A stretch of 64,000 bases of DNA from Bacteroides coprosuis DSM 18011 (lineage in GTDB: Bacteria; Bacteroidota; Bacteroidia; Bacteroidales; Bacteroidaceae). Shown piece after piece: positions 60,820 to 64,000 of the stretch. The stretch lies in the NCBI GenBank assembly GCA_000212915.1, contig CM001167.1, positions 1,728,780-1,792,779 of the forward strand, given 5' to 3'. Below the pieces are notes generated by a model. The model worked only from the letters and a program-made list of their open reading frames with translations, did no database searches and had not been told where the DNA came from. Positions within the stretch are counted from its first letter, which is position 1. Each line of letters opens with the position of its first letter. The position numbers were made by a program, and so were the translations under genes.

Positions 60820-60990
60820 TACTTGGCAGGTCTTCTGGCTTACCTCTGGTTAAATAAACTTCCCATGCTTTTACACACAGTGTTTCTTAGATGATTTAAC
60901 CCACGTAATTGAGGTATTACAGCTGCAGGAACAGCTCCAGATTTTCACTGGATTCCCTTGCACCGAGACATTGAAAGTATCTCGATTACC
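60820..60990 (-). ncRNA. Cobalamin riboswitch
   Basis: On the minus strand the conserved blocks appear in order: GTGCAAGGGAATCCAGTG, AAAATCTGGAGCTG, TTCCTGCAGCTGTAAT, a variable arm, then AAGCCAGAAGACCTGCCA. These are the AdoCbl riboswitch core and B12 box. A consensus promoter starts just upstream. The leader reaches the receptor start 130 bp further on, and B12 should repress the operon. Confidence 0.93.
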
Positions 60991-60999
60991 AAATCATCA

Positions 61000-61029
61000 C
61001 AAAGATAAATATTAATCTTTATTTACAAA
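61000..61029 (-). promoter_or_regulatory. Promoter of the B12 riboswitch operon
   Basis: On the minus strand TTTG (61029-61026), 18 nt, then TATCTTTG (61007-61000). Transcription should begin near 60993, directly at the 5' edge of the riboswitch. Confidence 0.8.
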
Positions 61030-61205
61030 TAGAAATAGATTTTATTTTTAGAATAAGATTAAGAATGTAGGTGTTATGGAATAAATAGGCGGGTTGGTAT
61101 AATTATACAGCTTATTTCAATAATAAAATGAAGTCCTGTTACTGAGGAAATAATGTTTTGATACTTTAATTTAGAAAAAATAGAGTTGGCTGGGGTAAAA
61201 AAGAA

Positions 61206-61243
61206 AAAGTCCACCTCCCCTGAAAAGTAAGAAGGAAGTGGAC
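61206..61243 (-). terminator. Minus-strand terminator after the candidate peptides
   Basis: AGTCCACcT pairs with GaAGTGGACT. On the minus strand the stem is followed by TTTTTCTTTTTT. It would end a transcript coming from about 61560 and lies 25 bp past the second peptide's stop. Confidence 0.6.
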
Positions 61244-61267
61244 TCATGTGTTACTTGCACTCATTGA

Positions 61268-61381
61268 TTAGTAACATCTTAGACTTTGTAAACTCATCGC
61301 ATCATCAGGTCGATAGGTCACATTGATTATAATTGATTTCATAACTGGGTCTATGTAGCCTGTTTCAAGATCTCTCTTCAT
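61268..61381 (-). CDS. Candidate 37-residue peptide B
   Basis: ATG at 61381, TAA at 61270-61268. Begins MKRDLETGYIDPVMKS and ends QSLRCY; no signal or membrane helix; mixed charge. It has exactly the same length as the peptide just upstream and is followed by a good terminator. Too short to prove as coding; no family recognised. Confidence 0.3.
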   Translation of the reverse strand: MKRDLETGYIDPVMKSIIINVTYRPDDAMSLQSLRCY

Positions 61382-61420
61382 AAGAAACACAATAAAATAA
61401 ATGGGGATATAAAAAGTAAG

Positions 61421-61534
61421 CTAGATGCTTTTATTAGGAATTTTGTTTTTGGAATAGATACCACGACTTCTCAAAGAAGCTGGGGTGTTTTGGGATGTAG
61501 TATTAAATCTACTATATCTAGTTATTCTTTTCAT
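61421..61534 (-). CDS. Candidate 37-residue peptide A
   Basis: ATG at 61534, TAG at 61423-61421. Begins MKRITRYSRFNTTSQNTPAS; very basic, rich in Ser/Asn/Arg. A possible promoter lies upstream on the minus strand (CTTG, 20 nt, TATTTTAG). Forms a mini-operon layout with peptide B 39 bp downstream. Coding is not proven. Confidence 0.3.
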   Translation of the reverse strand: MKRITRYSRFNTTSQNTPASLRSRGIYSKNKIPNKSI

Positions 61535-61805
61535 AGTATGCGTTTATGTGTCTTTTGGTCTTGTAAAGGACGTCTAAAATATGTAATATATTCAGAATTA
61601 ACAAGAGATTTCTTTAAAATATTTTCGTGGATCATCTGTACTACAAATACTTAAGTGGTAGTGAGATTTGTAAACGTAGTTTTAGGTTGCATTTGAAGAA
61701 TAAATGGGTATTATTTCATTAAATAGCTCTATAAAATAAGGCGACTGACTCTTTTGGGGATAAATTTTGTTTCATTTGCTTGACCTGATAATGTTTAAAT
61801 AGCTT
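61535..61805. other. Intergenic, divergent
   Basis: 270 bp with the possible minus-strand promoter of the candidate peptides and the leader of the lipid kinase gene. No other structure seen. Confidence 0.35.
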
Positions 61806-61813
61806 TATCTTTG
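61806..61813 (+). promoter_or_regulatory. -7 element of the lipid kinase gene
   Basis: TATCTTTG matches TAnnTTTG, 51 bp before ATG 61865; the nearest TTTG is too far upstream for a normal spacer. Confidence 0.5.
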
Positions 61814-61864
61814 TAGCATAGTAAATGAAAGACATTCAAACGGAACAATGACGACAAGCTCACT

Positions 61865-62758
61865 ATGAAGAAAATTACGTTTATAATTAATCCCATATCG
61901 GGAACTGGAAAGAAAGACCAGATCCCTAAATTGATAGATCAAATACTAGATCCTCAAAAAGCAAAATACGAAATCATCTATACAGAATATGCCGGTCATG
62001 CCAAAGAAATTTCAGCAAAAAAGGCCACTGAAGGGGTTGATGTGGTAGTAGCTGTGGGAGGAGATGGCACAGTGAATGAAGTGGCTAGCTCACTAGTACA
62101 CACCCATACGGCTTTGGGTATTTTGCCCTGTGGCTCTGGCAATGGCCTGGCTAGGCATCTGGGTGTTCCTTTAAGACAAGCAGAAGCTATAGCACTCTTG
62201 CAAAACGGAGATGAACATATCATTGATTACGGAAAAATAAATAAAGAGAGATTGTTTTTCTGTTCGTGTGGGGTAGGTTTTGATGCCTTAGTCAGTTGGA
62301 AGTTTGCTCAGGCCTCTACGAGAGGGCTACTTACTTATTGCCAGATAGCTATCAAAGAGAATTTTTCTTACAAAGCAGAGACGTATAAACTGACTGCCGA
62401 TACGGGAGAAACGCTGGAAGATAAAGCTTTCGTTATTGCTTTTGGTAATGCAGCTCAGTATGGCAATGATGCATTCATTGCTCCACATGCTTCTATACAA
62501 GATGGTGTTTTAGATGTTACCTTAATTAAGCCGATTAGCTTGTATGATACACCTATTCTTTCTTATCAACTTTTTGCAGGAACAATAGATAAGAATAAAA
62601 AGACAAGAACATTAAAATGCCGTGAAGTTACGCTTGAAAGAGAAAAAGAAGGTCCGATGCATTATGATGGCGAACCCTTTATGGCTCCTAAAGATTTAAC
62701 GATTGAAATCATTAAAGGAGGATTAAAAGTAATTACTCATCCTAAAAAGAAAATCTAA
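61865..62758 (+). CDS. Diacylglycerol-kinase-family lipid kinase (YegS/DgkB type)
   Basis: 297 residues. The N-terminal catalytic domain has FIINPISGTGKK, VVAVGGDGTVNEVASSL (GGDGT) and GILPCGSGNGLARHLG. The C-terminal beta domain has GVGFDALVSWKF, VIAFGNAAQYGNDAFIAPHASIQDGVLDV and a closing HYDGEPF. It phosphorylates diacylglycerol or a related long-chain alcohol or sphingoid base; Bacteroidales make sphingolipids, so the substrate is open. It converges with the histidine kinase gene: the two stop codons overlap by 4 bp. Confidence 0.9.
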   Translation: MKKITFIINPISGTGKKDQIPKLIDQILDPQKAKYEIIYTEYAGHAKEISAKKATEGVDVVVAVGGDGTVNEVASSLVHTHTALGILPCGSGNGLARHLGVPLRQAEAIALLQNGDEHIIDYGKINKERLFFCSCGVGFDALVSWKFAQASTRGLLTYCQIAIKENFSYKAETYKLTADTGETLEDKAFVIAFGNAAQYGNDAFIAPHASIQDGVLDVTLIKPISLYDTPILSYQLFAGTIDKNKKTRTLKCREVTLEREKEGPMHYDGEPFMAPKDLTIEIIKGGLKVITHPKKKI

Positions 62759-64000
62759 CTCTTTTGTGGTGTAAAATCAACAACAAAATTATGAAATCCA
62801 TTGTCGTACCGATAGTGGATTTCCCATTTATGAAACTTACATATTAAATCTACTATCGCTAGTCCTAGTCCAGAGCCCGTATTGTCCACACTCTTCCTTA
62901 CGAAGCGTCTGAAAATAATATTTTCATCTAGTTCTTCTGTCTTGCTGGTATTTGCTACTTGTAGAGTGTTGCCTTGAAGTACAATCTTAAGTTCGCCACC
63001 TTTATAGTTATAATGAATACCATTGGATATTAGGTTGGTTATTAACACTTGTACTAATGAGGAATTAGCTTGAATACTATTATCTCCTTTAATATCTAGA
63101 GATAAAGAGACTTGCTCTGCATTGGCTATTTCATTAAAAAGCTCTGTCATATTCTCCATTAAAAGAGCTAAATCGACCTCTTCTAATTCTGAATACTGAC
63201 AATTTTCAATTTTTGCTAATAAAAGTAGGTTTTTGTTCAGTCTTCTGGTTTGTGCAGATACTGTATATAAGGATTGAATAATTTCATTTTGTGCGGGAGT
63301 CAAATCTGGATCTTGCACAAGTAAATCTAGTTGAGATTGAATGATAGCTAGTGGCGTTTGTAACTCATGAGAAGCATTCTCTATAAACTGCTTCTGCTGG
63401 TCATAGCTTTTTAGAGTCTTTACCATCAACTCCTGAAGGTTATCATTTAGCCATTTAAACTCTCTCGTAGTAGTAGCTTTAAATTTAGGAATATTGTCGC
63501 TAAGCAAACTAAATTTGTTCATCGCTCTAAGGGTATCATAAAAAGGTCTCCATAACCTTTTCATAACAAAGCGGTGTGCCAAGGTTTGTGCAATAATTAA
63601 AAAGATAAAGACAAGAGAAATCTGATAAGCGATTGTTCTCCCTAAATCTGCTTTATCTATCATCGGTGTGCGCGACATCAATAAATGTGGAACCCCTTCT
63701 ATATCCACAGGAGTGTATAAAACACGATATTCTAGAATGTGTCCAGAAGCCTCGCTGTAGTAACTCTTCTGAATAGGTTTACCTATAACTGTAGATTCTA
63801 TAAATGGAAGAACTTGTAAGTCCGGGTTGAGTTTATTCCATGCAGAAAGTTGGTTATGAGGAATAATAGGTAGTTGCTGGGTAATAAACTGCCTTGAGCG
63901 ATATTCTATAACCTCATCTAAATCTCCCCTATAAAATACCACCATGATATAATAGAATAGGGGGCTGCCTAGTAAAAGTACGAGTGCAGTAGATATAAGA
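62755..64000 (-). CDS. Sensor histidine kinase, N-terminus beyond window
   Basis: About 415 codons are visible and the frame stays open to the window edge (upstream residues VLLLGSPLFYYI form TM1), so the start lies outside. A periplasmic sensor part (about 100 residues) is followed by TM2 (LVFIFLIIAQTLAHRF). Then comes a HisKA domain with FIENASHELQTPLAI (His for autophosphorylation) and a HATPase domain with N box NLISNGIHYN and G box GSGLGLAIVDLI. The response regulator gene is probably just upstream, off the window. Signal unknown. Confidence 0.9.
   Translation of the reverse strand, partial: LISTALVLLLGSPLFYYIMVVFYRGDLDEVIEYRSRQFITQQLPIIPHNQLSAWNKLNPDLQVLPFIESTVIGKPIQKSYYSEASGHILEYRVLYTPVDIEGVPHLLMSRTPMIDKADLGRTIAYQISLVFIFLIIAQTLAHRFVMKRLWRPFYDTLRAMNKFSLLSDNIPKFKATTTREFKWLNDNLQELMVKTLKSYDQQKQFIENASHELQTPLAIIQSQLDLLVQDPDLTPAQNEIIQSLYTVSAQTRRLNKNLLLLAKIENCQYSELEEVDLALLMENMTELFNEIANAEQVSLSLDIKGDNSIQANSSLVQVLITNLISNGIHYNYKGGELKIVLQGNTLQVANTSKTEELDENIIFRRFVRKSVDNTGSGLGLAIVDLICKFHKWEIHYRYDNGFHNFVVDFTPQKS

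Noticed and set aside
61996-62223. Minus-strand frame within the lipid kinase gene
   Set aside because: Antisense shadow of the GGDGT region; Ser/Thr/Pro/Ala-rich translation without features.
1-64000. Insertion sequences, integrases or phage genes
   Set aside because: I looked for transposase DDE or HUH motifs, tyrosine recombinase motifs and structural phage genes in all long frames and saw none.

Overview
The window looks like a chromosomal segment from a low-GC member of the Bacteroidales (Bacteroides or a close relative). The evidence is promoters with the Bacteroidetes layout (TTTG, 18-19 nt, TAnnTTTG), A-rich start regions without Shine-Dalgarno sites, many lipoproteins, TonB-dependent receptors with an N-terminal carboxypeptidase-regulatory-like domain, BlaI/M56-TonB signalling, PorT-type barrels, RhlE/cold-shock/RRM RNA-chaperone genes and a NimA-like protein. 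Genus and species cannot be fixed by reading alone. I see no phage, transposase, integrase, rRNA or CRISPR array.

Layout. 0-1.1 kb: 3' part of a TrmN6-type tRNA methyltransferase and two identical tRNA-Pro(UGG) genes in a tandem duplication. 1.5-6.4 kb: envelope proteins (MORN/TonB-C protein, lipoproteins, GIN-domain protein, PorT-like barrel). 6.6-11.4 kb: PlsC, then the RNA-chaperone group RhlE, cold-shock-domain and RRM proteins, then a DUF3829-like lipoprotein. 11.5-14.0 kb: leucyl aminopeptidase and a DUF421 membrane protein. 14.4-26.5 kb: export and stress region with a DHA2 MFS pump under a Crp/Fnr-like regulator, a heavy-metal-type RND pump operon (adaptor, pump, TolC), a PACE-type small exporter, and BlaI plus M56-TonB. 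26.6-33.4 kb: YqiA-like hydrolase, NlpE-like lipoprotein, HD nucleotidase, EEP phosphatase, a candidate ncRNA, an LTA-synthase-like sulfatase-fold protein and a tiny Asp-box protein. 33.6-38.8 kb: a TonB receptor with its surface lipoprotein, then aquaporin. 39-43 kb: small unknown proteins. 43-47.7 kb: exonuclease III, a C-GCAxxG-C-C protein, LepA, NhaA. 47.9-53.5 kb: DUF3307/SatD pair, RmuC, methionine aminopeptidase, Pcm. 53.8-57.2 kb: small redox-type genes (GNAT, a frameshifted YjdI-like Fe-S protein, flavodoxin, a frameshifted DUF2023 gene, DUF488, NimA-like). 57.3-61 kb: a cobalamin riboswitch driving a TonB receptor and a CbiK-like chelatase lipoprotein. 61-64 kb: two candidate 37-residue peptides, a lipid kinase and the 3' part of a sensor histidine kinase.

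Most unusual signals. (1) A dispersed family of intergenic repeats built from a 14-bp unit, TCATGTCGGTGTCA, at five places about 10-17 kb apart. It shows only two geometries: direct copies 22 bp apart, or 13-bp arms inverted around a 7-bp gap. (2) Three palindromes AACAACC-N6-GGTTGAT at an exact 28-bp period upstream of a SatD-like gene. (3) A B12-riboswitch operon pairing a TonB receptor with a surface chelatase-like lipoprotein. (4) Three genes broken, or possibly broken, by short indels.

All calls come from reading the sequence and from memory of protein families; no database search was run.
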